Shown piece after piece: positions 33,601 through 43,929 of a stretch of DNA of 64,000 nucleotides. This stretch comes from Fragilaria crotonensis (lineage: Eukaryota; Bacillariophyta; Fragilariophyceae; Fragilariales; Fragilariaceae): contig JAKSYS010000251.1 of assembly GCA_022925895.1 (NCBI GenBank), positions 1 to 64,000 on the forward strand, read 5' to 3'. The notes beneath the pieces are model-generated. The model saw nothing but the letters and a program-made list of their open reading frames with translations, did not search any database and was not told where the DNA came from. The position numbers and the translations under genes are program-made. How positions within the stretch are numbered: position 1 is the first letter of the stretch; each line of letters starts with the position of its first letter.

Positions 33601-34711
33601 GCTTTACGTTGATGACATACTTGTTATTCATCATAACGCAATGCGTTCACTAAATGAAATCGACCATTTCTTCAAAACCAAGGATGGGTCCATGCGGGAT
33701 CCCGAGTATTACCTCGGCGCGAAGCTTCGCCAGATAACGCTACCCAATGGTGTATATGCTTGGTCGATGAGTTCGAGCAAGTATATTCAGGCTGCCGTCC
33801 ACAACGTAAAGGACTACCACCGCCAGCATTTCCCGGATCGAACATGGGCAAAGCGGACGAGTGGTCCCTTTCCATTGGACTACGCTCCTGAACTTGACAT
33901 CACTCCCGAGCTTAAAGCTGACCATGCGACGTTTTATCAAACTCAGGTTGGTGTTCTCCGCTGGTGCGTTGAACTAGGGAGAGTCGATATAATAACTGAA
34001 GTGTCCGAGCTAGCTTCCTACTTAGCGATGCCGCGAGAAGGACACTTAGAGGCTGTCTTTCACCTCTTTAACTATCTCGATAAACGTCACAATGCACGGA
34101 TTGTTTTCGATCCAAGCTATCCGGTGGTGGACATGTCGGTATTTAAGGAATGCGATTGGAAGGCATTTTATGGAAATGTGAAGGAGGCTGTGCCACCTAA
34201 TGCCCCGGCGCCTCGAGGGAAGGATGTCGACCTCCGAATGTTTGTCGACTCGGATCACGCTGGTGACAAGCGAGTCCGACGTTCGCGAACGGGATTCCTT
34301 ATCTACCTTAACATGTCATTGGTTACCTGGTACTCGAAGAAACAGTCCACGATCGAGACGAGCGTATTTGGGGCAGAGTTTGTTGCCATGAAACAGGGAA
34401 TGGAGGCACTCCGGGGCATACGTTATAAACTCCGTATGATGGGAGTTGAATTAGCGGGCCCTTCGTATATCTATGGAGATAACATGTCGGTTATCCACAA
34501 TACACAGAGACCGGAATCGACTCTGAAGAAGAAGTCGAATGCGGTGTGTTACCATGCCGTACGCGAAGCTGTGGCTATGGGTGAGTGTCTGACGGGACAT
34601 GTGTCAACGAACGACAACCCAGCCGATCTGTGTACAAAATTGATACCTGGTGGTCAAAAGCGTGACCATTTAGTTGGCTTAATCTTGTATGACATTGTTG
34701 ACCACAAGTGA
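30635..34711 (+). mobile_element. Pol region of the first Copia-type element
   Basis: About 1,350 residues in copia order: a protease-like start (DLDSHADQCAVG), integrase core (LAIDCFTDTL, TMIMDGAREQTMGLF, PHTPWSNAAEAAIRELKKG), a chromodomain-like stretch (WKDGSTSWERLADLKESNPV), reverse transcriptase (KARLVAGGHMT, DIENAYLTAPVGEKIWC, RALYGLKSAG, YCLLYVDDILVIHH) and RNase H (MFVDSDHAGDKRVRRSRTGF). Integrase ahead of RT defines copia. Confidence 0.92.
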
Positions 34712-34861
34712 TAATCCCCCTCATCGAGGTTCGAAGGTTAATTGGGTTCCCTTGTTGTCATGTTTGCCGACAACTAAATTTCATTGTGGTCTGATGCTAG
34801 ACTTGCGACCTAATGGTCCCATTTGAGCTACGTCTTAATGATCCCATTAGTTCGAGGGGAC

Positions 34862-35021
34862 TGATTTAAGGCACACGAGAGAATATCTCAGTACGACGTA
34901 TGACACTACGACGGTAAACAGTGCGATCACGATACGGTGTATCCTTGCGTTTAAGCACGACTTATAATCGATTCGTTTTGTGCCCTACTAGCGTCGTACA
35001 ATGGATGACGACTTTTACTCA
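34862..35021 (+). repeat. 3' LTR of the first Copia-type element
   Basis: 160 bp, the same as the 5' LTR by eye, preceded by a polypurine tract and followed by the GTTT flank duplication. Confidence 0.9.
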
Positions 35022-35382
35022 GTTTGCCGTCGATTGCATGGAGTTGCACGGAAGATTTGATGAGTCGTAGCCATCTGCGTCGTGTTGAGGATGACCCTGA
35101 TAAGAGTTTGTTCAAGCTTCTATCGCATAGATGTCGATCGTCGAAGCGTAGTAGCTGGGGGCGTTGATGGTAGTAGGATACTTCAACTTGTTCTGCTGTG
35201 CGAGCGGTGTTGAGATTGTTGATCTGTGTCTCTTCGTGTAGGGCTGAGTTGCGAGCAAGCCAGAGAGTGCGTGTGAAGATGTGGATGGCGGAAATGCTTG
35301 TGCGGAGTCTCTGGAGTCCTTTGGGTTGATCTGATTTCGTGGCGGATAGCATATCCATATGAGCGAGAGAGCGCCAGGCCGA

Positions 35383-35399
35383 CACTGCAAACGAATGAT
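35383..35399. repeat. LINE target-site duplication, right copy
   Basis: CACTGCAAACGAATGAT, partner of 28256-28272. It lies less than 100 bp upstream of the first recognisable MFS codons, so both retroelements sit in the promoter or 5' region of that gene. Confidence 0.85.
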
Positions 35400-35430
35400 G
35401 TGCTTAAAGGAACAATTGAACGCAATGTAG

Positions 35431-36800
35431 TGCCCAAAACCAAAAGGAACGCAAACGTACTACACACTCGTACGAGACAATCTGAAATTCCGCCTTTTTC
35501 TTACATCGTATGTGACTATCTTGTGCGGTGCATGGCTCACCTACGTTGCAACTATATCCATGATCGAAGCTCGGCTTGCAGGAGACAACGAGTCGTCTCG
35601 AACCGCAATTTCCTACCTGGTGGTAATTCGACGCATGCCAGCGTCATTCTCAGAGCTCCTGGTGGAGTTCTTGCCGATTCTCGGGACCGCCGACAGTCTA
35701 TGATTGCTTTGAATCTTCTGGCTTCCGCAGTCACACTTCTTAATTTAATCATTTGGTATTCAAAATCGATTTCCATGGTGTATCTCGTTGCAATGCTATC
35801 GCAAGTCGTTCAGGCGCTTTACGAACCCTGCCGCGGTGCGCTCATGCCACTACTGCTTAGCGACGAGGAAGAAATCAAACTCACGACGACTCTCACTGGT
35901 CTCGCGAAGTACCTCACGGCCGCTCTGGGCGCGTCATTAGGTGGACTGATTGCTAGTTGCTTTGGTGCAAGAGTGTGTTTCATCTTGGACAGCCTCACAT
36001 ACCTCACGAGCGCCTGCATTTTATATCAAGTCAAAGGAGATTGGCACGTTGTCGATATAGGAGCAACCAAATATTCTTCTATATGGCATCAAATGGTTGG
36101 AATGACCATAGAGGGGTACAAATACGTGAGACGGAAATTCTGGGGATCCTTGATCCTCATGAAGGCATCAGTTGCATTGATCTATGGAGCCGCGGACGCC
36201 TTGAACGTTTCCTTCGCAGAGCGTGGAGGAGGAGACTCAAGCGTCAAGCTCGGCATCCTTTTTGGCATGACCGGTATCGGGTGTTTGGTCGGACTCCTAT
36301 TGTCAGATTGTTTTACGACCATGTCGGATATTAAGTCCTTGCAATTAGCATCGATAGTTTCCATCGGTTTTGGGACTCTTGGGTGTCTGGGGGTAGGACT
36401 CTTGCCGTCCTTTGAATTTAATTGCATATTCAGCATGCTTCGAAGTGGCGGTTTCAGTGCCACCTGGATCAATTCTTCCGTGCTGTTGCAGACCTTCAGC
36501 GCTCCTGCGAAACTGGGACGTGTCTTTGCGGTGGATAACGCGCTTGCACTCTTTGCACAATCCTTGTCTGCACTACTGTGCGGTTTCCTACAAGATCATG
36601 TTGGCCTTTCGCCGGAACAAGTTACACTCATGATGGCCGCAACGGGTGGGGTGATGGTGAGTGCCTGGGGTATATACCATATTATGGGATATGGTGCAGC
36701 TGACGAGGAAGCGAAGGTACTAGTGGTACGACAACGAGATACTAAGTTGGAAGAGCAAGAACCCCAACTATCGGAAGAATCGCCACTGTTAAGAAACTAG
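35431..36800 (+). CDS. MFS transporter, one frame shift near its N-terminus
   Basis: Major facilitator of the MFS_3/antibiotic-efflux type. The N-terminal segment is in one frame (LRFRL-type start seen as NLKFRLFLTSYVTILCGAWL, then TYVATISMIEAR). Near 35648 the frame changes by one base (fits CC read as C) into the long frame that starts APGGVLADSRDRRQSMIALN, the classic loop motif after helix 2. At least nine further hydrophobic helices follow (for example AALGASLGGLIASCFGARVC, LGILFGMTGIGCLVGLLLSD). The hydrophilic tail ends EEQEPQLSEESPLLRN, with an acidic dileucine-like sorting motif (EESPLL) suggesting vacuolar or endosomal membranes. Substrate unknown. The true start is unclear: no ATG fits between 35431 and the first helix. 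Two nested retroelements end about 50 bp upstream and may have displaced its promoter. Confidence 0.72.
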
Positions 36801-38472
36801 TTGTGTAGGTCCGTCCATCTCTGAACATTTACAATGGCGATTGGTTGATGATAGTCTTCGTGAGGTTCGCTCATCCAGAAATCAGGTCTGGGCCTCGGCA
36901 AGGTAAGGAAACAGGTTAAAGAGTCAAATCAAATTCGTTGCCTTCTCCTTTTGCCACATAAATCCCTATGCCTAACCTTTAACTTTTACCAAAGGCATAA
37001 CCTTTTCCCCATTTGCGATTACATGCAATAACCTTGCTGGTAATTACGTTTTAACAGGCGTACTCAAGCACTCAGCGAAGGTAAATACATGGTGGAGATG
37101 AGAAACACCGGTACAACGAAAGAAAGTACCTCGTACTCTAGACTCTCAGAGCATCGGCGCGTGCATTCTTCTGTAGCCAACTACTAGTAGTAGCAACTCT
37201 AGCAACCCATCCTCATGATGAAGTCCAGATTATTGTTTTGTACTCGGGGTACTCCAAGTACTACAGGTACGAGTACGTACTACGTATACATGTACTGTAC
37301 CTGTATGATTATACTGGAGTACTCTAGATATGGTAGTCGAGGCTCAAGGTGGCTGTTTGCATATATGTACTGTACACTACAGAACATTCGGCCTCTGGAG
37401 CAGTGGACAAGTGAACACGGATTAACGTTTTCCGCCGTTTTACTATCGGCGTTTATGCAGAGTATATAAATCATTCTTTATTTCAGAGTCTTTAACGGCT
37501 TTTTGGATGGTTTTACTCAATAACTTCACCAATTCCTGAAACGACGATGAGATCGTGCAACTTTGAGTTCCTTGTATATGTAGGTCTCATGGGTTGCACG
37601 TTCGCATCGAACTTTCGATTTTCAAGATCGTCGACTTGGAGCATGATCATCGACTTCCACGTGGCATGCAAAAAATACGTGTACTGATTCCGCCGTAGAC
37701 TTCTACAGAAGAAAATCTGATCTTCAAAACTCGCGTTCAGGCACGTTGTGAAACACCGTGTTGTGAACACACGATGTTGCTTTGGACCGATAAGAATCTC
37801 ATTGTCATGCGTCCAAAACACAATGTACACGGATAATCACAAGTCAAATAACTTGTACAATGTTACACTTGATAATATTATAGTCAACGTTTTTCTTGTT
37901 GTTGCTTGAAGAAAGATTGTAGAGGGCATTTTAGGGATGATGGCATGGTGACACACACCACTTCTCGCGACGTCAACACGAAGCATAAATACTGAGGTAC
38001 TCCAGTACAAGTAAATTCACGAGGGAGGAGCAAGAAAAAAATTTAACGTCTGATCTAAAAAAATCAATGCTGTCTACGTCATTAAATAAATACATTTTGA
38101 AAAAGGCGTTGATTGAAAGTTAAACAAGGGACATTTTTTATATTAAGTTGCGGCACATAACCAGTCACTTGTCCACCTCTCCAAAGGCCGAATGTTCTGT
38201 AGTGATATGCTATGTCCTATGTACTGTACGCATAGTACTCGTCCTCCGAGTACTAGTAGTAGAAACACGCAATCGCACCTGAAAATGAAATTCCATTTTG
38301 AGCCAAGTTTTCGTCAAAAATCAGGAACAAAACGGGCGTGCAAGGCACGTGGGACGTGGGGCGTGGTTTTTGCGTCTACCAACTACCATCACCTACAAGA
38401 AATGCTGAGTTTTGAACTGGGGATGAAACAATAACCGGCTCGAGAAGCTACTTGCCGCAGGTTTCGTCCGTT
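36801..38472. other. Intergenic, GTAC-rich, no gene seen
   Basis: The stretch 37230-37390 has about ten GTAC in 160 bases. The 105-residue minus ORF at 37513-37830 shows no recognisable domain. Near 36940-37040 is a pyrimidine-rich stretch with repeated CCTTTTnCC-like phrases. No RNA gene was recognised. Confidence 0.4.
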
Positions 38473-38733
38473 ATGAAAGCTCCATCAAGCTCCTTTCCTC
38501 GTCTATTGAGTAAAAGCATCGACAACGACAACGATGGAGAAGCACAACTACAACAACAACAGGATTATGCGAGAGACAGCAGTCGCCGTTGCGACTGGAA
38601 ATATGTGTGGGATGAAATTTGGTGATACTTCACAACGGACGGCACAGGAGCGCTCCCTCTCTTGTGCCTCCTCTTCATTATAGTTCCCTTGATTACCTTG
38701 TGGATTGTATTCCATCATTTAAGCAGGAAATGA
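38473..38733 (+). CDS. Possible small single-span membrane protein with an in-frame TGA
   Basis: An 86-codon frame from ATG 38473 to TGA 38731-38733 is interrupted by one TGA at codon 51 (38623-38625). The first part is polar (MKAPSSSFPRLLSK, Gln-rich middle, DWKYVWDEIW). The part after the TGA is an almost ideal membrane anchor (GALPLLCLLFIIVPLITLWI) with a basic end (HHLSRK). A protein-like frame on both sides suggests one gene. The TGA may be a one-base change of TGG (Trp), a sequence error, or selenocysteine (diatoms do use it). I see no clear SECIS in the next 150 bases. No family is recognised. Confidence 0.35.
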
Positions 38734-38891
38734 CGTTTTTCACACTTGTTGAGTGAGAAACTGAACAGCAAATGAAAGGAATGCAAAATGGCGTGTCGGT
38801 ATCTCGACTGTACGGGATCATTCATAAATCGACATACGTCATACTTGTACTCTGCACAACCCATTTAAAACTTAAGTGAGAGCATTATATT

Positions 38892-39946
38892 CTAGGCTTC
38901 ACTTCTCGAATCCTCTGTGTTATTCTGTGCCGCCCTGTCCAGTGTGTCCTTGTCGATGAACTCAACTCCAGGAGGTAAGGGCGGGATCGGATTGATGCCT
39001 TGCTCTCGCAGGATTTGATCCGACGTTGGTTTTCCTAAACGCTGTTGTCTCTGATCAAATAGGATGCGGCGAATCGCTCCTGTGTAGAGTCATCATACTT
39101 ATCAATGCGACGACGAGAGTCCACTAGGGACGTGTCGATGAGAGGATCACCCACCATGACACTATCCCACCACGTCTTGCGAGCTTTCTGTAATGTCAAT
39201 AACAAGACACCGCCTTCCATACTCCAAGTTGACTCGTCGGGTTTGATTTTATCCGTCAGATTCCCATCAAGGATCGTACGTGGTTCCTCGTTATCGTCGT
39301 CATCAGATGTCGTGTTGGTATTGGTTGGTGCGCTATCGCTTGTAGCTTTCATTTTGACAGAAATTGAGCCACTCTTGATTGTGACACTCATGTCTTTTCC
39401 CCGCGTCCCCTGTGGAGGAGCGACAATGACAGTCACTTCCTCCAGCGTCTGAGTCCATCGAAACTTTTTGGTGGACCCACCATTCCCCACAGGATATTGC
39501 TTTCCTTCATCAGTGAAGCGAGTGGATGCCATTGGGTCTTCCACCTCCTTTACTGCTACTCCCTTTCTCTTGTCAACACTTGTATTTGCCGTACTGACAG
39601 TCGTAGCTTTTGTAGTCGTTGGTTGTGCAACCCCTCCACTCGCCTGTCCTGGTGGATCTCTCGCAGGTGCGTTCTGTTTGGGCATTTTGCGCAATGGAAA
39701 TTGACGAAAGGCAGCCAGCAAGAGCTTTTCAGCCTCTCCTTCTTTGAATCCCAAACGATGATCCTTCCCGGAATCATCATCGTGAGGAATGCAATAGAAA
39801 TCAGTGCGGCGATTGAGGAATGAAAAGAAAGCATACAGGAGCTTGCGCAAATCTCCTCCGCTTCGTTGGGCAAGTTCGACGAGTGGACCGTCCATTTCTT
39901 TCAAGATGGCAGGATCCATAGTTATAGTTGGCATTGGAAGACTCAT
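38892..39946 (-). CDS. NudC-family co-chaperone, one frame shift near the C-terminus
   Basis: ATG 39946. Residues about 15-75 are the NudC N-terminal domain (GPLVELAQRSGGDLRKLLYA, FFSFLNRRTDFYC). A Lys/Ala/Thr-rich linker follows. A CS (p23-like) domain spans about 165-265 (FRWTQTLEEVTVIVAPPQGT, LDGNLTDKIKPDESTWSMEG, LLLTLQKARKTWW). NudC proteins work with Hsp90 and dynein-linked complexes in the cytosol. The frame then shifts by one base near 39076 (fits GG read as G). The next frame continues the family's C-terminus: IRRILFDQRQQRLGKPTSDQ, ILREQG, PPGVEFIDKDTL, to a stop at 38892-38894. The perfect continuation argues for an assembly indel, not decay. Full product about 350 residues. Confidence 0.88.
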
Positions 39947-40080
39947 GACTTTTTCTTCACTTGACAGCGTATATTGCGAGCTGGATGGCAGCGAGGTTGA
40001 TGCGGACAGTCAACTATGATAGAGGCAGATGGAAAAAAATGAAACAGCCTGACTTCTAAGTGAAACAGTCCAAAACTAAT

Positions 40081-40159
40081 GGTGTCTGTGGGATTTGAAC
40101 CCACGCCAACTAAGAATACGACCTGAACGTACCGCCTTAGACCACTCGGCCAAGACACC
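40081..40159 (-). tRNA. tRNA-Leu(CAG)
   Basis: On the minus strand the sequence folds as a class II tRNA. The acceptor GGTGTCT pairs with AGACACC. The D arm is GCC...GGC with GAGTGGTCTAA. The anticodon stem GTACG/CGTAT has loop TTCAGGT (anticodon CAG). A long variable arm (TCTTAGTTGGC) follows, then T stem GTGGG-TTCAAAT-CCCAC. The discriminator base would be A at 40080. No intron; CCA is not encoded as such. The internal A box (TGGCCGAGTGG) and B box (GGTTCAAATCC) are intact. Confidence 0.95.
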
Positions 40160-40340
40160 AGATTTTATACCAGGTGGAAAGGGAAATATTGGTATGAATT
40201 ACAAGATAAATTTCGGCATCAACAATTCAGAAGGCACAAAAAACAGGCGCCAGATTGCCATTGTTGTTGTCCTCAGGTTCTCCCATATCATAGCAGCGAT
40301 CCCATTCTCAGTTGTTGGTGACGCTTTGGTCCATTACATC

Positions 40341-41216
40341 ATGATTAAAGGTCGCGTGCAAAGTATTCTGAATTCCTCAAGCATATGGAAAAACAACTTT
40401 CCTCCGGAGGGAGGTGGAAATATGCGTCGATGGTTGCGATTGCAACAGGATCTGTTTCAAAAATTCAGAGACGCGGAACACCCATTAAAGGGTCCAGTTA
40501 CCTTATTTGACTTTGCTGATTTTCACGATGCTGCGGATGCCAAGTACCCGAGCCTCGATTTGGAACATCGTTGGAGGTATTCGGATGATTCAGTGATTGG
40601 AGGGTTCTCCAAAGCCTCCCTCAACTTGATTCAATCCAAGTCGGATCTGGAAAGCATGGAGAGAGGTGAAACTCCTTTGAACGACGAAATAAATGTGGAT
40701 CCAGATTTTTTGCCATTTGTTCGATGGAAAGGATTTATTGATACACGCGTCGGTGAGAAAGCTCCCAAGAGAGTAGCGAAATCTGGATTCTGCTCCATCA
40801 GGTCTCCAGTTTATCCGTTTTCAGGAGCTGTCTTGTCCGGGAAATACAACAGCCTCGAGCTGACCCTTCGAACAGATGGGCGACAATATTGGATCAATCT
40901 GTACCCCAACTCGGCCATTCCCGAAGATTTGTTTCAGATAGCCCTGACTCTGCCGCAAACGGAACCCGACGAACCGACCGAGGAGGTCCCGTTCCAACGA
41001 GTTCTGCTACCATTTACAAAATTTCTCAACACTTGCAATGGTCGGCTTCGAGAATTACCACGTCGATTGGACAACGGCGTCGACATCAAAAGTATTGGAT
41101 TCACACTCATGGACGGCCTTGATGGAGACTTTGAATTCGATCTGGCCTCTATTCGGGCCGTCAACTTTCATGATGGTTGCATACTGGGAGAAGAAGATGA
41201 AGGTGCTCCATACTAA
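40341..41216 (+). CDS. CIA30 family (NDUFAF1-like) complex I assembly factor
   Basis: 291 residues from ATG 40341 (MIKGRVQSILNSSSIWKNNF), which gives a basic, Ser-rich start suited to mitochondria. An in-frame ATG at 40194 would add 49 residues, partly hydrophobic, and the frame even reaches into the tRNA gene, so the upstream part is doubtful. The CIA30 domain covers about residues 55-280: HRWRYSDDSVIGGFSKASL, GFCSIRSPVYPFSGAVLSG, LELTLRTDGRQYWINLYPNS, VLLPFTKFLNTCNGRL, and IKSIGFTLMDGLDGDFEFDL. CIA30 proteins help build the membrane arm of respiratory complex I. The gene converges with the aftiphilin-like gene, with stops only 96 bp apart. Confidence 0.88.
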   Translation: MIKGRVQSILNSSSIWKNNFPPEGGGNMRRWLRLQQDLFQKFRDAEHPLKGPVTLFDFADFHDAADAKYPSLDLEHRWRYSDDSVIGGFSKASLNLIQSKSDLESMERGETPLNDEINVDPDFLPFVRWKGFIDTRVGEKAPKRVAKSGFCSIRSPVYPFSGAVLSGKYNSLELTLRTDGRQYWINLYPNSAIPEDLFQIALTLPQTEPDEPTEEVPFQRVLLPFTKFLNTCNGRLRELPRRLDNGVDIKSIGFTLMDGLDGDFEFDLASIRAVNFHDGCILGEEDEGAPY

Positions 41217-41311
41217 AATTCTGGAGCACTTTTCTCTAGGCTGCCGTGCTGATGATGTCATGCCAGAAACATAAATGGTCATCACATCGAGGAATATCGG
41301 CCAACATCATA

Positions 41312-43457
41312 CTATTTCTTCAATAAATCTAGCTTAGAACTGAGCATGAACGATAGATCCGGTACTTGCTGCAAGAAGAGTTGAGCAGTAGTCGACACAT
41401 TTTTAATCCCGGCTCCGTTGCCAGAATCGTCTTTTTCTGATCTTCAGAACAAAGGCACTGCGTGAGTAAAGTAAACGACAAAATCAGAGGGGAAAGCATT
41501 TGCTTGTCAAACACTTACGGCGCTTCAAAGCTGGTGAAGTCAAGTTTCACACCGGTCGGCAGCGATGAGACAGTTGCAGCAGCAGTTGGCCCACCAAGTC
41601 CTTCCGCGATCTCTGTTTCATCAGTGGATCCTGACACTGACCCATTTCCGATTGGATTTTGGAAACTGTATTTTTCGCTAAGATCAAAGCTCGACCATCG
41701 CTTCTCTTTCCTTTCCCCAGATCGATTCAGTATTGGAGCTTGTGCTGGTCGAGAAAAATGCGAATATGGGTGGGAGGCGCGTGGATCAAGTACCACCGAA
41801 GGGGCAGACGGTTCGATCACCTTCAAAATCCCAGAGTTGGAAGAAAGTTTCTCAATCGCCCAGTCAGGGGCGGCAGTTATAGATTCGCTCGATCCCTCAC
41901 GCATCTGAGACTGCATGCGTGTGAGACTCGTGCAACCAGGCAAGATTGGTGAACGATAGATGGATGGGCTGCACTTACCAGAATGTCCACCAGTCTTACT
42001 GATTCCTGAATATCCCGGTCGCTCGCACCCACGTCGACCTCGTCAACTATGCTGCGAGGACCGAAGATTTGTTCAAAGACAACCCTTGCGCGATCCACAA
42101 ATGGGTCTTTGATTTCAAGGACTGACTGTGATGCAGGTGGTGTCGATTCCGAACTTTCTCCAAAGTCTCCGAATCCATCGCTGTTTTGATCTGTTGGCAG
42201 CGGCGGTGTCACTTCGGCCGTTTCAACGGCTTCGTTGAAATCCCCGAAATCATCAAAATCGTCATCCGGAGAAGTGACTAATGAGGATGCAACATTTTCT
42301 TGAGTCCCAATATTTGCTGCATGATCAGGAACTGGTGACGGTTCCGGAACAGCCCCAGCAGGGCTTGGTACCTTGAATCCATCTCTGTTCTGATCAGAAT
42401 TCAGCTGTGGTGTCACTTCCGCCGTCTCGACGGCTTCATTGAAATCACCGAAATCACCAAAATCGTCGTCATCCGGAAAAGTGTCTGATGGTGATGCACC
42501 CTCATCTGGAGTCACAACATTATCAGCATCATGAGCAGCTGGCGACGGTTCTGGAAATGCAACTGCCGCAAGCCTTGGTGCCTCGAATCCATCGATGTTT
42601 TGATCAGTTTCCAGCGGATGTGGCTCGTCGGCTGTCTCGACGGCATCGTTGAAATCGCCAAAATCGTCGTCATCCGGAAAATCGTCTGATGGTGATGCAA
42701 CCTCATCTTGAGTCCCAACATTCTTAGCATCATGAGCAATTGGCGACGGTTCCGGAATTGTAACCTCAGCAGGGCTTGGCGGTTCGAATGCATCGCGGTT
42801 TTGATCAGTTTCCAGCGCAGGTGGCTCTTCGGCTGTCTCGAAGGCGTCGTTAAAATCACCAAAATCGTCGTCATCCGGAAAAGTGTCTGATGGTGATGCA
42901 ACCTCATCTTGAGTCCCAACATTTGCAGGATCATCAACAACTGGTGACGGTTCCGGAGGTGCAACCTCCGCAGGGCTTGGTGCCTCATCAAAGTCTCCGA
43001 AGCTATCATCAGCTTCTGTCGGTGGAGCTTCGTCCATCAAAGCCTCCAAAGTACTTTGAGCCTCGCCAAAGTCTCCAAAGTCAACGTCTGTATCAGAAAT
43101 CGTCGGCGCTGATTCTGCCATCACTGGAGTGAATTCTCCAAAGCCGAGCAGTTCGTGATCCTCGGTACTAGGAGGTGGGAGGTCGACGGCGAGCTCATTG
43201 ACGGTAATGTCGAGGGCATCATTCGTCGGTAACGCATCCTGCAGACCGCCACCAAACAGGTGTTGGTCCAACTCTTGCGCTGGGGTTGCTTGCAATGCAG
43301 CGAAAGGATCATCGGCAATGACCGGAGTCGCTTGTGCTCCACCACCGTTAGCGACTGCTTGCTTCACCCCAGTTTCCGAGTCCTGGTTGGTTGGAGGAGC
43401 CTCGCAATCCTCCGTGGCAGAGGCATGTTCGCCGTCGCTTTCCTGGCCGTTGCTCAT
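41312..43457 (-). CDS. Aftiphilin-like clathrin/AP-1 adaptor protein, three exons
   Basis: Exons 43457-41979, 41910-41519 and 41441-41312; GT-AG introns of 68 and 77 nt keep frame (VDIL-SQMREG; FEAP-SEKDD). Product about 666 residues from ATG 43457 (MSNGQESDGEHAS). The first 420 residues are acidic and carry at least eight FG[DE]F motifs, including five near-tandem units around DDDDFGDFN[DE]A[FV]ETA, spaced about 60 residues. [DE]FG.F motifs bind the gamma-ear of AP-1 and GGA. After a predicted helical part (KDPFVDRARVVFEQIFGPRS), exon 3 ends VPDLSFMLSSKLD, very like the LPDLTFMHAKVL end of animal aftiphilin. A role in clathrin-coated vesicle traffic at Golgi or endosomes is likely. The repeat units vary in copy and could be polymorphic. 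Confidence 0.75.
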
Positions 43458-43929
43458 TGCCGTGGGATAGAGGCGGCAGGAATGGGCGAAGATCAACACA
43501 TTCCATCTGTTAGTTTTTTCAGATATACCACACTGGTACGTGCAGTACGCATTGGGGCCAATGTCAGCGTCCAAGCAAGCCATCCTCTACTAGTAGCAGG
43601 TACTGTACGGCTGTGCTATTTGATTACTGTAGCGCTAGAATGACTTGTCGCCCTGTCCGTCACACCTAGGATAGATTTGCACATCCACTCCCCAGTGTGT
43701 ATTGAAGTGGACAACACTTGTCAGGTTTTCGAGTTCGGAGGTGATCGTGTCAGGGTCCAGAGGGGTGCGGCAAAAAATGAGAACCTCGTTGGGGTTCTGT
43801 TGCCGAATGAGGGAGAGTATTGAGCTGTCTGGGAATAGGTATTCCTATTCGTCATACCTTCCAACGACAATAGAGACCATCCAACTGCAACAATTCCTTT
43901 ACCTCACCAACACTTCCTTTCAGCGTCAA

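Larger units (their letters stand above)
28437..35021 (+). mobile_element. Copia-type (diatom CoDi-like) LTR retrotransposon, looks whole and young
   Basis: Ty1/copia-type element of about 6.6 kb. LTRs of 160 bp at 28437-28596 and 34862-35021 begin TGATTTAAGG and end CTCA; they look identical base for base, so insertion is recent. A 4-bp GTTT duplication flanks it (28433-28436, 35022-35025). A leader of about 480 bp follows the 5' LTR. Gag region 29075-30583 and pol region 30635-34711 lie in the same frame, about 50 bp apart. A purine-rich tract (GAGGGGA) precedes the 3' LTR. It looks whole. It sits inside a LINE relic. Confidence 0.93.
28273..35382 (-). mobile_element. 5'-truncated LINE, split by a Copia insertion
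   Basis: The LINE itself is only about 521 bp: 35026-35382 plus 28273-28436, read on the minus strand. The first part encodes the tail of a LINE ORF (TLWLARNSALHEE, HQRPQLLRF, RRRWLRLIKSSVQLHAIDG). The same frame resumes on the far side of the LTR element and ends with RQTTIQSFFPTVR before a TAA at 28392. QTTIQSFF fits a PCNA-binding PIP box (QxxIxxFF), a feature known in some LINE proteins. The 3' end is AT-rich (TATATAT tail). Perfect 17-bp target duplications lie outside (28256-28272, 35383-35399). It is 5'-truncated, as is usual for LINEs, and must predate the LTR element inside it. Confidence 0.75.

Noticed and set aside
40095-40193. CIA30 reading frame beginning inside the tRNA gene
   Set aside because: The sequence there is fully explained by tRNA-Leu on the other strand; the added residues show no targeting or domain features.
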